From assembly GCF_002931075.1 (NCBI RefSeq), contig NZ_PSTQ01000001.1:372001-436000 (forward strand): a DNA stretch of 64,000 nucleotides. Direction: 5' to 3'. The stretch comes from Pseudoclavibacter sp. AY1F1 (GTDB lineage: Bacteria > Actinomycetota > Actinomycetes > Actinomycetales > Microbacteriaceae). Under the pieces are notes generated by a model. It saw only the letters and a program-made list of their open reading frames with translations. It was not told the origin of the DNA and did not search any database. Both the position numbers and the translations under genes were made by a program. How positions within the stretch are numbered: position 1 is the first letter of the stretch; each line of letters starts with the position of its first letter. Positions 53,026 through 61,959 of the stretch are shown here, in pieces.

Positions 53026-53052
53026 CCCCGCCTCGTCAAAGCTCCGGGATGC

Positions 53053-53868
53053 TCAGCGTGCGGCGAGCGCCTCGAGTGCCTGCTGGTGCAGCAAGCCGTT
53101 CGTCGCGAGGGCGCTGCCGTGCCAGGGCCCCTGCGCGCCGTCCATGCTCGTGAACGTTCCACCGGCCTCGACGATGATCGGCACGATGGCCGCCATGTCG
53201 TACGGCTGCAGGTCGAACTCCCCGGCGATCTCCATCGCGCCCTCCGCGACCAGCATGTACGACCAGACCTCGCCGACGGCGCGCGTGCGCCAGATGGCGC
53301 GGCTGAACTCGAGCAGCTGCGCGGAGCGGCCGGCCTCGTCCCAGCCCTTCAGGCTGTTGTAGCTGAGGGATGCACGCTCGAGTTCGTCGACGGCGCTCAC
53401 CTGGATGCGCCTGTCGGTCGCGACGTCGCTGTCGCTGAGGTCATCGTCCAGGTACGCACCCTGGCCGGTGGCGCCCCACCATCGGCGGTTGAGGCCCGGG
53501 GCGGAGACGACGCCCACCTCGGGAACCCCGTCGATGACGAGGGAGATCAGCGTCGCCCAGATCGGGATGCCGCGCATGAAGTTCGCGGTGCCGTCGATCG
53601 GATCGATGATCCACTGGCGGCGGGAGTTGCCCTGCGAGCCGTACTCCTCGCCGAGGATCGAGTCGCTTGGCCTGGTTTCCGCGAGCCGCGCCCGCAGCGC
53701 CTGCTCGACGGCGCGGTCCGCATCCGTCACCGGCGTGCGGTCCTCTTTCTCATACACCCCGAGCGAGCGCGAGTTGAAGTGCTTCATCGAGGTCGCGTCG
53801 GCGATGTCTGCGAGCTCGCGCGCGAGGCGGAGGTCGGAGGAGAGCGGGTGCAGGAGTTCGGTGGCCAC
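53053..53868 (-). CDS. hisN: Inositol-monophosphatase-family phosphatase, histidinol-phosphatase type
   Basis: 271 aa. Metal-binding motifs GEEYG (Glu74/Glu75) and WIIDPIDGTANFMRG (Asp89, Asp92), and WSYMLVAEGAMEIAGEFDLQPYD at the C-terminus. In Actinomycetota this subfamily supplies the histidinol-phosphatase step (HisN). GTG start at 53868. Next to rsgA and aroA on the same strand, as in relatives. Confidence 0.82.
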   Translation of the reverse strand: MATELLHPLSSDLRLARELADIADATSMKHFNSRSLGVYEKEDRTPVTDADRAVEQALRARLAETRPSDSILGEEYGSQGNSRRQWIIDPIDGTANFMRGIPIWATLISLVIDGVPEVGVVSAPGLNRRWWGATGQGAYLDDDLSDSDVATDRRIQVSAVDELERASLSYNSLKGWDEAGRSAQLLEFSRAIWRTRAVGEVWSYMLVAEGAMEIAGEFDLQPYDMAAIVPIIVEAGGTFTSMDGAQGPWHGSALATNGLLHQQALEALAAR

Positions 53869-53893
53869 AAGCTCAGCCTAGGCCAGCGCCTGG

Positions 53894-54955
53894 CTAGTAG
53901 CTCGCGTCCGCCGCCTGGTCGAGCGACATGAAGAGTCGGCGCAGGGAGTCGAGCCGCGCGATTCCTGCCTCGTCGAGTTCGCCGTCACGTGCGGCGTCGT
54001 CGAGGGCGCAATCCGGGGCATCCGCCCGGTGCGTGCAGCCGCGCGGGCAGTCCTCTGCGATCATCGCGAGCTCGGTGAACCCGCGCAGCACGTTGTCGCG
54101 ATCGACGTGACCGAGCCCGAAGGAACGGACCCCGGGGGTGTCGATGATCCAGCTGGAGTGCCCGTCTGCGTCTTCGACACGGACGGCAAGCGTGGAGGAG
54201 GAGGTGTGCCTTCCGCGCCCCGTCACGGCGTTGACAACTCCGGTCTCCCGGAGCGTTCCGGGTACAAGGGCGTTCACGAGGGTCGACTTGCCGACGCCGG
54301 AGTGCCCGACGGCGACGGTCGTGTGTCCGGCGAGGGCCGCGCGGAGCTCATCGATCGGCTCGCCTCCCGGGCGCGACTCGAAGACCTTGACACCGAGCGG
54401 CTCAACCAGCGCGCGCAGCTCGTCGGCTGGTGCGACGTCGGTCTTAGTGAGGACAAGCAGTGGCTGGATGCCCGCATCCAGCGCGGCGACGAGGTACCGG
54501 TCGATGAGCCTGGGCCGCGGCTCCGGCTGCGCCGTTGCCGCGACGATCAGCATCTGGTCGGCGTTCGCGACGATGACGCGTTCGACCTGGTCCGTGTCGT
54601 CGGCACTCCGGCGGAGCAGGGTCTTGCGCTCGCAGATGCGGACGATGCGTGAGAGGCTGCCCGCGTCGCCCGTCGTGTCGCCGACGATGTCGACGAAGTC
54701 ACCCGTCACGATCGCCGTGCGGCCGATCTCCCTCGCCTTGGCGGCCGTGACAGTGCGCTCCTCCGGCGTGCTCTCGTCGAGCAGCACCGTGTAGCGCCCG
54801 CGGTCGACCGTGACGACTCGTCCGGTCACGGCGTCGGCATGCTTCGGGCGCTGCTTCGACCGCGGCCGGTTCGCCTTCGGATTCGGGCGCCCGCGGAAGT
54901 CATCCTCGTCCCAGTCTCCGTAGGCGTCGAACGCGTCGCCGAGTGAACGGGCCAC
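53894..54955 (-). CDS. rsgA: Ribosome small subunit-dependent GTPase
   Basis: 353 aa circularly permuted GTPase: G4 TKTD (170-173), G1 GHSGVGKS (217-224), G3 DTPG (272-275), then a zinc knuckle with Cys303, Cys307, His309, Cys316. An OB fold precedes (about 42-110). Assists 30S maturation. GTG start 2 bp after the aroA stop, so co-transcribed. Confidence 0.93.
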   Translation of the reverse strand: MARSLGDAFDAYGDWDEDDFRGRPNPKANRPRSKQRPKHADAVTGRVVTVDRGRYTVLLDESTPEERTVTAAKAREIGRTAIVTGDFVDIVGDTTGDAGSLSRIVRICERKTLLRRSADDTDQVERVIVANADQMLIVAATAQPEPRPRLIDRYLVAALDAGIQPLLVLTKTDVAPADELRALVEPLGVKVFESRPGGEPIDELRAALAGHTTVAVGHSGVGKSTLVNALVPGTLRETGVVNAVTGRGRHTSSSTLAVRVEDADGHSSWIIDTPGVRSFGLGHVDRDNVLRGFTELAMIAEDCPRGCTHRADAPDCALDDAARDGELDEAGIARLDSLRRLFMSLDQAADASY

Positions 54956-54957
54956 GG

Positions 54958-56403
54958 TCAGATGCTGAAGGCGGTGAGGTCGACGCTGCCGTCGTCCTCG
55001 ACCTCATCGGCCGCGGTGACAGCGCCTTGCTCGAGCATGTCCTGCCAGAGCTGCGTGAACTGGGGGAGGGTCTTGTTCGTGGCATGGATGTCATCGACAG
55101 TGACGCCCTCGATCGCCAGGCCGACGATGGCACCGGAGGTCGCCATGCGGTGATCCTCGTAGCTGCGCCACTCGTGCGCCGTGCGGGGGCCGGGAACGAT
55201 CTCGAGCCCGTCTTCGAGCTCGTTGACCTCGCAGCCGATGCCGCGCAGCTCGGCCGCGATGGCAGCGACTCGGTCGGTCTCGTGGCCACGGAGGTGCGCG
55301 ATGCCGGTGATGCGGCTGGTCGTCGTGCAGAGGCCACACAGCGCAGCCAGGTTGGGCGCAAGCTCCCCCGCTTCGGAGAGGTCCAGGTCGACCCCGGGAA
55401 GCTCTGCCCCCTCGGCGATTCCGCGCTCTACCGTGCAGGTGAGCACGCCGTCAGCGACCGAGATCTGCGCGCCGAACAGCGGGAGCAGATGCTCGAGATG
55501 CGAGCCGACCTGCGTCGTCGACTCCGGCCAGTCCTCGATGGCGACGCTGCCGCCTGCGACGATCGCGGCGATGAGGAAGGGCTCGGCGTTCGACAGGTCT
55601 GGCTCGATCGTGAGCTCGCGCCCTTCGATGGCACCGGCGCTGACGCGCCACGTGCCTGCCTCGGAGTCGTCGATCTCGACGCCGCGGTCTCGGAGGGCGG
55701 CAAGCGTCATGTCGATGTGCGGCTGGCTCGGCACGCGAGCGCCGGAGTGGATGAGCGTGAGGCCCTCGCTGAAGCGCGCCCCCGCCATGAGGAGACCGGA
55801 CACGAACTGGCTGGATGCTCCGGCGTCGATCGTGACCTCGCCGCCCGTCACCTCGCCAGTCCCGTAGAGGGAGAAGGGCAGTCCACCCCTGCCGTCGTCA
55901 CGCACCTCGACGCCGAGCGCCTTGAGGGCATCCACCGTGCCCTTCATGGGGCGTCTGCGCGCCGCCTCGTCGCCGTCGAAGGCGACTGGGCCGAGCGCGA
56001 GGGATGCGAGGGGCGGGACGAAACGCATGACCGTGCCTGCCAGGCCGCAGTCGATGGAGACGCCGCCCTCGAGCTCGCCGGGGACGATCTCGAGATCGTT
56101 GCCGAATCGGCCATCGCCGGGGACCTCGGTGATCTGCGTGCCGAGCTGTCGCAACGCCTCGATCATCAGCTCCGTGTCGCGCGCCCACAGCGGATGCCGG
56201 AGCTTCGACGGCGCGGCGGCGAGCGCGGACAGGACAAGCTCGCGGTTCGTGAGGCTCTTCGAACCCGGAATCTGCAGCCGCGCGTCGATCGGCGCTGTTG
56301 CCGTCGGGGCGTCCCAGGGACCGTCGCCGAGGGTCAGCGGCTCGCTGCCCTCGTCATCTCGGTACAGGTCGAAGCGTGGTCCGGAATAGCCAAAGATCTC
56401 CAT
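54958..56403 (-). CDS. aroA: 3-phosphoshikimate 1-carboxyvinyltransferase (EPSP synthase)
   Basis: 481 aa from ATG 56403 (family N-terminus begins soon after). LQIPGSKSLTNRELVLSALA, DCGLAGTVMRFVPPLA, DGDEAARRRPM, DAGASSQFVSGLLMAGA, EPDLSNAEPFLIAA, RGHETDRVAA and YEDHRMA are the full set of EPSP synthase motifs. Shikimate pathway. Divergent from sigH with a 160-bp shared promoter region. Confidence 0.95.
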   Translation of the reverse strand: MEIFGYSGPRFDLYRDDEGSEPLTLGDGPWDAPTATAPIDARLQIPGSKSLTNRELVLSALAAAPSKLRHPLWARDTELMIEALRQLGTQITEVPGDGRFGNDLEIVPGELEGGVSIDCGLAGTVMRFVPPLASLALGPVAFDGDEAARRRPMKGTVDALKALGVEVRDDGRGGLPFSLYGTGEVTGGEVTIDAGASSQFVSGLLMAGARFSEGLTLIHSGARVPSQPHIDMTLAALRDRGVEIDDSEAGTWRVSAGAIEGRELTIEPDLSNAEPFLIAAIVAGGSVAIEDWPESTTQVGSHLEHLLPLFGAQISVADGVLTCTVERGIAEGAELPGVDLDLSEAGELAPNLAALCGLCTTTSRITGIAHLRGHETDRVAAIAAELRGIGCEVNELEDGLEIVPGPRTAHEWRSYEDHRMATSGAIVGLAIEGVTVDDIHATNKTLPQFTQLWQDMLEQGAVTAADEVEDDGSVDLTAFSI

Positions 56404-56549
56404 TGGTTGACAACGATACCGCCAGTGGCGCTTGCACCACTCGGAAATCCGATTCCGCACGACATCCGCCAGACACCGAAGAGGAGGGCAGCCCTTGCAG
56501 ACAACGCTCGCGCCGCCGAGGCGTCAAGCCGCCGAGAGGCGCACGGCAG

Positions 56550-56555
56550 TACACT
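56550..56555 (+). promoter_or_regulatory. -10 box, leaderless-type promoter of sigH
   Basis: TACACT ends 8 nt before the ATG at 56564. No GGAAT-N18-GTT box (the expected self-recognised SigH/SigR promoter) was found upstream. Confidence 0.4.
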
Positions 56556-56563
56556 CACGCGTA

Positions 56564-57199
56564 ATGAGTGAGCAGAAGTCGCCCCAGGCGACCCCAGATC
56601 AGGACGAACTCCGGCAACTGTTCGAGGAGCAGGCGCTGCAGTACATCGACCAGTTGTACGCGGCGGCAATGCGCATGACTCGAAACCCCGCAGATGCACA
56701 GGACCTCGTGCAGGAGACCTTCGTGAAGGCCTTCGTCGCGTTCGGGCGCTTCGAGCAGGGCACGAACCTCAAGGCGTGGCTGTATCGCATCCTCACGAAC
56801 CTCTTCATCAACTCGTACAGGAAGAAGCAGCGGGAGCCGTACGCGAACGCGCTCGAGGACCTCGAGGATTGGCAGCTCGGCGGTGCCGAGTCTGCGACAG
56901 CCCAGACATCGTCGCGCTCGGCTGAGGCCGAGGCCATCGACCACCTTCCCGATTCGACGGTGAAGGACGCCCTCCAGGCCATCCCGGAGGACTTCCGCCT
57001 CGCGGTGTTCCTCGCGGACGTCGAGGGCTTCTCCTACAAGGAGATCGCAGACATCATGAAGACCCCCGTCGGCACCGTCATGTCGCGGCTCCACCGCGGC
57101 AGGCGACTGCTGCGCGACCGCCTCACCGGCTACGCGCGGGAGAACGGCATCATTCCGCCCCTGGACGGGGACGAGCAGGAAACAGGGAGCAAGAAATGA
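56564..57199 (+). CDS. sigH: ECF RNA polymerase sigma factor, SigH/SigR type
   Basis: 211 aa. Region 2 [66 protein letters not shown]; region 4 [48 protein letters not shown]. SigH/SigR controls the thiol-oxidative stress response. Paired with its zinc anti-sigma gene by ATGA overlap. Confidence 0.92.
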   Translation: MSEQKSPQATPDQDELRQLFEEQALQYIDQLYAAAMRMTRNPADAQDLVQETFVKAFVAFGRFEQGTNLKAWLYRILTNLFINSYRKKQREPYANALEDLEDWQLGGAESATAQTSSRSAEAEAIDHLPDSTVKDALQAIPEDFRLAVFLADVEGFSYKEIADIMKTPVGTVMSRLHRGRRLLRDRLTGYARENGIIPPLDGDEQETGSKK

Positions 57200-57456
57200 C
57201 CGATTGCGGCTGCGAGAAAGCCAAGGACGCCCTCGAGGAGTACCTGCGCAATGAACTCGCGAGTACGGATGCGAGCGATATTCGCGAGCACCTGGAGCAC
57301 TGCAAGGACTGCGAGAGCGAGCTCCACGTGAACCGCTCTCTCATGGAGGTTGTGCAGCGAGCCTGCAAGGAACGCGCCCCGGAGGAGCTGCGTCTGCACG
57401 TGCTTGACCAGCTGCGGAACATCCAGCGCTCGCACGGCACACCCGTCGCGAAGTAG
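57196..57456 (+). CDS. rshA: Zinc-binding anti-sigma factor, RshA/RsrA type
   Basis: 86 aa. ZAS motif H-x3-C-x2-C: His32, Cys36, Cys39 in HLEHCKDC, plus Cys4/Cys6 near the N-terminus. In the family, oxidation of these cysteines releases zinc and frees the sigma factor. Directly coupled to sigH. Confidence 0.93.
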   Translation: MTDCGCEKAKDALEEYLRNELASTDASDIREHLEHCKDCESELHVNRSLMEVVQRACKERAPEELRLHVLDQLRNIQRSHGTPVAK

Positions 57457-57487
57457 GGCGTGGTCGCCCCGACGCCGTTCTCCGTTC

Positions 57488-58027
57488 ATGAGTCCTGACA
57501 GCAGCGCCGCATGGCTCCGCCTCTCGGCGCGCATCGAAGAGGCGGTTGCCGAGCTCACTGAAAAGGGCGCGCGGCGGGAGACACTTGGCGAGCTCGTCGA
57601 GCGTCGCCCTGTGCTTGGCATCAGGCGGGGTCCGGTCATGCGTCGGATCTCGCGAGTGTGGCGGCTCCGTGAACTCCTGCTCGACGAGAGCGGAGCGCTC
57701 TTCCGTGTCGGCTCAGTCGTCCGTGTCGCGAAGCAGCCGGACCACTACAACGAGCAGTCAGCCCTTGCCGCCCACCGGCGTCGCGTGCAGCTGGCGGCCC
57801 TGCGGTCCGGGTTCGAGCTCGGCGAGACCGTGAACTACGGTGCGATCAGCATCCAGCTGTCCGACGGACTGGGCGCGGATGCGCATCCGGGGCTCGAAGT
57901 CGTCGACGGCGAGGTCGTCCTGCACTGGGGTGCTGTCCCTGGCGCACAGGCCGGCCTGGGGTCAAGCAGTGTGGAATCGCTCGCCGCCTACCTCGACGAC
58001 GCGGTTGCCCTGCTCATCGGCCGCTAG
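57488..58027 (+). CDS. Hypothetical protein
   Basis: 179 aa from ATG 57488. N-terminal helical region (WLRLSARIEEAVAELTEKGAR), then RVWRLRELLLDESGALFRVGSVVRVAKQPDHYNEQSALAAHRRRVQLAALRSGF, and a beta-rich end. No recognised domain; 31 bp after rshA and could be the third gene of that transcript. Confidence 0.7.
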   Translation: MSPDSSAAWLRLSARIEEAVAELTEKGARRETLGELVERRPVLGIRRGPVMRRISRVWRLRELLLDESGALFRVGSVVRVAKQPDHYNEQSALAAHRRRVQLAALRSGFELGETVNYGAISIQLSDGLGADAHPGLEVVDGEVVLHWGAVPGAQAGLGSSSVESLAAYLDDAVALLIGR

Positions 58028-58040
58028 CAGCGGCCTCACA

Positions 58041-58090
58041 CACGAAGAAGGCGCCAGCCCCGAGAATTCGGGGCTGGCGCCTTCTTCGTG
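58041..58090. terminator. Bidirectional terminator
   Basis: 23-bp perfect stem with a 4-nt loop (58064-58067) between the hypothetical gene and convergent kgd. Confidence 0.85.
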
Positions 58091-58101
58091 TTCTGCGGCG
58101 C

Positions 58102-61100
58102 CTACTCGGCGAGCACACCTTCGATGAGCTCAGCCTGCTGACGCTGGTGGGCCTTCATCGTGCCGACGGAAGGTGCCGAAGACTCCGGTCGCGTGACCGC
58201 GCGGATCGTGCGTCCCTCGAGCATCGGCGCGAGGTGCGTGCGGATGAACGGCCAGGCGCCCTGGTTCTCCGGCTCGTCCTGCGCGTACACGATCTCAGCG
58301 TTCGGGTACTCGGCCAGGAGACGGTTGATCTCCTCGCCCGGCATCGGGTAGAACTGCTCGAGCCGTACGAGCGCGACGGTCGTGTCCTCACGCTTGTCGA
58401 GCTCGGCACGGAGGTCGTAATGCAGCTTGCCGGCGTGCAGCACGACCCGGCGCACGGCCGCCTTGTCGGCGATCCGCTCGTCGTCGAGGACGGGGCGGAA
58501 GGACCCCTGCGTGAAGTCCTCGACCGGCGAGACGGCACTGCGCAGGCGCAGCATCGACTTGGGCGTGAAGATCACGAGCGGCTTGCGGGGCCTGGCGTAC
58601 GCCTGGCGGCGCAGCAAGTGGAAGTGCGACGCGGGCGTCGACGGCATCGCGACCGTCATGTTCTCCTCGGCCGCGAGCGTCAGGAAGCGCTCGATGCGGG
58701 CGGACGAGTGGTCGGGGCCCTGGCCCTCGTAGCCGTGGGGGAGCAGCAGCACGACGCTCGAACGCTGGTTCCACTTCTGCTCGGACGCCGAGATGAACTC
58801 GTCGATGATGGTCTGCGCGCCGTTGACGAAGTCGCCGAACTGCGCTTCCCAGAGCACAAGGGCGTCTGGCCGCTCCACCGAGTAGCCGTACTCGAAGCCG
58901 AGCACCGCGTACTCGCTCAGGAAGGAGTCGTAGATCGAGATGGGCGCCTGGTTGTCGCTGAGGTTCGACAGCGGCAGCCAGTTCTGCCCGTTGAGGCGGT
59001 CGTGGAACAGGGCGTGGCGCTGCACGAACGTTCCACGGCGCGAGTCCTGGCCGGACATGCGCACTGGCGTTCCCTCCATGAGCAGCGAGCCGAGTGCGAG
59101 CAGCTCGCCGAAGGCCCAGTCGATGCCGCCTTCGCGGCTCATCTGCTCGCGCTTCGAGAGGACGGCCTTGAGCTTCGTGTGCACCGAGAAGCCCTCAGGC
59201 GGGTTCCCGTGCGCATCGCCGATGATCTCGACGACCTCGCGGGCAACCGCGGTCGAATCGGGCTCGGAGCGGTGGTTCTCCTCGCGTGACCCAACCGCCG
59301 AGAGCTCGGCGGGCGAGATGGGCGTCGACTGCGTCTGCGCCTGGTGGGTCTCCGCGAAGGCGCGCTCGAGGCGGTCGTGGAAGTCCTTCTGCGCCGCGTC
59401 GAACTCGTCCTGCGTGATGTCGCCACGTCCGACGAGCGCCTCGGCGTAGAGCTTGCGCACGGAGCGCTTCGCCTCGATGAGGTTGTACATGAGGGGCTGC
59501 GTCATCGAGGGGTCGTCGCCCTCGTTGTGGCCGCGGCGCCGGTACGAGATGAGGTCGATGACCACGTCGCGCTTGAAGCGCTGGCGGTAGGCGAACGCGA
59601 GCTCAGCGACGCGTGCCACGGACTCGGGGTCGTCGCCGTTCACGTGGAACACCGGCGCCGAGATGGCCTTTGCGACATCGGTCGAGTACATCGACGAGCG
59701 TGCGTCGCGCGGCGTCGTGGTGAAGCCGACCTGGTTGTTGATGTTCACGTGGATCGTGCCGCCAGTGCGGTACGCGCGCAGCTGCGACATCTGCATCGTC
59801 TCGTAGACGACACCCTGGCCGGCCATCGCGGCGTCACCGTGGATGAGGATTGGCAGCACTGCGTCCCGGCCGTCGGCCTTGCGGTCGATCTTGCCGCGCA
59901 CGATGCCCTCGAGCACGCCGTTGACGGCCTCGAGGTGCGACGGGTTGGCGGCGAGGTAGACGGGGATCGTCGCACCGGAAGCTGCCGTGAAGGTTCCCTC
60001 GATGCCGAGGTGGTACTTCACGTCTCCCGAGTTGCCGCGACCCGAGCTGGACTGGACGCCCTCGAACTCACGGAAGATCTGGCCGTACGTCTTGCCTGCG
60101 ATGTTGGTGAGCACGTTGAGGCGGCCGCGGTGCGCCATGCCGATGGCGACCTCGTCGAGGTCCTCCTCGGCTGCACCCTGGATGATCGTGTCGAGCAGCG
60201 AGATGACCGATTCGGAGCCCTCCAGCGAGAAACGCTTCTGGCCGACGTACTTGGTCTGCAGGAACGTCTCGAACGCCTCAGCCTCGTTGAGCTTGTTGAG
60301 GATGCGCATCTGCTCTTCATGCGTGGGCTTCGTGTACGGGTGCTCGAGCTCGTCCTGGAACCAGGCGCGCTGCTCAGGGTCCTGGATGTGCATGTACTCG
60401 ATGCCGATCGTGCGGCAGTAGGAGTCGCGCAGGATGCCAAGGATCTCGCGGAGCTTGAGCATCCGCTGGCTGCCGCCGAAGCCGTCGGCGACGAACTCGC
60501 GCTCGAGGTCCCAGAACGTGAGCCCGTGATTCTCGATCTCGAGGTCGGGGTGCGTGCGCTGCACGTACTGCAGCGGGTCGATGTCCGCCATCATGTGGCC
60601 GCGTACGCGGTACATGTTGATGAGCTGCTGCACGCGCGCCGTCTTGTTGACGGAGGCAGCGAGGTCGACGTGGACGTCCTGCGACCACACGACGGGCTTG
60701 TACGGGATGCGCAGCGAAGCGAAGATCTCCTCGTAGAAGTTGTGCTGGCCCGTGAGGTGCTCGTGCACGATCTTGAGGAACTCGCCAGAGCCCGCGCCCT
60801 GGATGACGCGGTGGTCGTACGTGCTCGAGATGGTGAGTCGCTTGGAGATCGCGAGGTCGTCGATGACGTGCTGCGCCATGCCCTGGTAGGGGGCCGGGTA
60901 GTCGAGGGCGCCTGCGCCGATGATGGCGCCCTGGCCCTTCATGAGCCTCGGCACCGACTGGAGCGTGCCCATGCCGCCGGGGTTCGTGAGGGAGATCGTG
61001 GTGCCCGCGTAATCGTCGCCGCTGAGCTTGTTCTGGCGGCCGCGCTTAATGAGCTCCTCGTAGGCACCCAGGAATTCGCGGAAGTTGAGCGTCTCCGCCT

Positions 61101-61815
61101 GCTTGATGCTCGGTACGACCAGTGCACGGGTGCCGTCTGGCTTCGGCACGTCGATCGCGATGCCCAGGTTGACGTGGGCCGGCTCGATCGCCGAGGGCTT
61201 GCCGTCAATCTCGTCGTAGTAGACGTTCATGCTCGGGAACTTGATGAGCGCCTTCACGAGCGCCCAGCCGATGAGGTGCGTGAACGAGACCTTGCCGCCG
61301 CGGGTGCGACGGAGGTGGTTGTTGATGACGATGCGGTTGTCGATCATGAGCTTCGCGGGGATCTCGCGGTAGCTCGTCGCCGTGGGCACCTGCAGCGAGA
61401 TGTCCATGTTCTTGGCGATGGCCTTCGCCATGCCCTTCAGCGGAGACACGATGTTCTCGCGCGACGGTGCCTTCTCCTTGTCGGCGGCTGGTGCATCCGC
61501 TGGGATCAGCTTCTCCTGCGGGGCCGCGGCAGTCGTCTTCGCCTGCTTGCGTGCCTCACCCTCGGACGCGGGCTTCTTCGCCTCGGCCTGCGGGGCCTGA
61601 GTGGCCTGCGCCTTCGCCGGCTGAGCCGCTGGCGTCGACTTCACCGGTGCAGCGGTCTGCTGCTTCGCGTACTGCTCGAGTGTCGGCCACCATGCCTCGT
61701 CGACACTCTTCGGGTCCTTGACGTACTTCTCGTACATCTCTTCGACGAGCCAATCGTTGGCCCCGAAATCGGACTTTGCTTCGTCTGTACCCGCACTGGT
61801 CAAATGACTCGCCAC
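58102..61815 (-). CDS. kgd: Multifunctional 2-oxoglutarate dehydrogenase E1/E2 (alpha-ketoglutarate decarboxylase)
   Basis: 1237 aa. Short E1-type N-terminal helix (NDWLVEEMYEKYVKDPKSVDEAWW), Ala/Pro/Lys linker to about 110, an E2 succinyltransferase domain (about 115-345, with DHRVIQGAGSGEFL), then the thiamine-diphosphate E1 part (GMAHRGRLNVL near 560, HGDAAMAGQGVVYE, HNEGDDPSMTQP, and the C-terminal transketolase domain PHGYEGQGPDHSSAR). This E1-E2 fusion without a lipoyl domain is typical of Actinomycetota. GTG start; a TAGGCT box lies about 70 nt upstream. Confidence 0.95.
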   Translation of the reverse strand: MASHLTSAGTDEAKSDFGANDWLVEEMYEKYVKDPKSVDEAWWPTLEQYAKQQTAAPVKSTPAAQPAKAQATQAPQAEAKKPASEGEARKQAKTTAAAPQEKLIPADAPAADKEKAPSRENIVSPLKGMAKAIAKNMDISLQVPTATSYREIPAKLMIDNRIVINNHLRRTRGGKVSFTHLIGWALVKALIKFPSMNVYYDEIDGKPSAIEPAHVNLGIAIDVPKPDGTRALVVPSIKQAETLNFREFLGAYEELIKRGRQNKLSGDDYAGTTISLTNPGGMGTLQSVPRLMKGQGAIIGAGALDYPAPYQGMAQHVIDDLAISKRLTISSTYDHRVIQGAGSGEFLKIVHEHLTGQHNFYEEIFASLRIPYKPVVWSQDVHVDLAASVNKTARVQQLINMYRVRGHMMADIDPLQYVQRTHPDLEIENHGLTFWDLEREFVADGFGGSQRMLKLREILGILRDSYCRTIGIEYMHIQDPEQRAWFQDELEHPYTKPTHEEQMRILNKLNEAEAFETFLQTKYVGQKRFSLEGSESVISLLDTIIQGAAEEDLDEVAIGMAHRGRLNVLTNIAGKTYGQIFREFEGVQSSSGRGNSGDVKYHLGIEGTFTAASGATIPVYLAANPSHLEAVNGVLEGIVRGKIDRKADGRDAVLPILIHGDAAMAGQGVVYETMQMSQLRAYRTGGTIHVNINNQVGFTTTPRDARSSMYSTDVAKAISAPVFHVNGDDPESVARVAELAFAYRQRFKRDVVIDLISYRRRGHNEGDDPSMTQPLMYNLIEAKRSVRKLYAEALVGRGDITQDEFDAAQKDFHDRLERAFAETHQAQTQSTPISPAELSAVGSREENHRSEPDSTAVAREVVEIIGDAHGNPPEGFSVHTKLKAVLSKREQMSREGGIDWAFGELLALGSLLMEGTPVRMSGQDSRRGTFVQRHALFHDRLNGQNWLPLSNLSDNQAPISIYDSFLSEYAVLGFEYGYSVERPDALVLWEAQFGDFVNGAQTIIDEFISASEQKWNQRSSVVLLLPHGYEGQGPDHSSARIERFLTLAAEENMTVAMPSTPASHFHLLRRQAYARPRKPLVIFTPKSMLRLRSAVSPVEDFTQGSFRPVLDDERIADKAAVRRVVLHAGKLHYDLRAELDKREDTTVALVRLEQFYPMPGEEINRLLAEYPNAEIVYAQDEPENQGAWPFIRTHLAPMLEGRTIRAVTRPESSAPSVGTMKAHQRQQAELIEGVLAE

Positions 61816-61946
61816 CTGAGTTCGTCTCGCGTTCGTCTAGGGATGCGGGACGCGCCGAATCTGGGCGGCGACCCCATCGAGTGAACAGCCTAACGCGCTT
61901 GGCGAGCGCTCTGCGCGAAAGTGGGACGTTCAGAGGCGCGGCAACG

Positions 61947-61952
61947 TATTCT
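61947..61952 (+). promoter_or_regulatory. -10 box of guaB1
   Basis: TATTCT ends 7 nt before the ATG; GGAGG also lies in this gap, so a leaderless start or an ultra-short leader are both possible. Confidence 0.4.
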
Positions 61953-61959
61953 GGAGGCC

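Noticed and set aside
59344-61884. 846-codon plus-strand frame opposite kgd
   Set aside because: Shadow of kgd codon usage (Val/Leu/Arg/Asp-rich); kgd has all family motifs.
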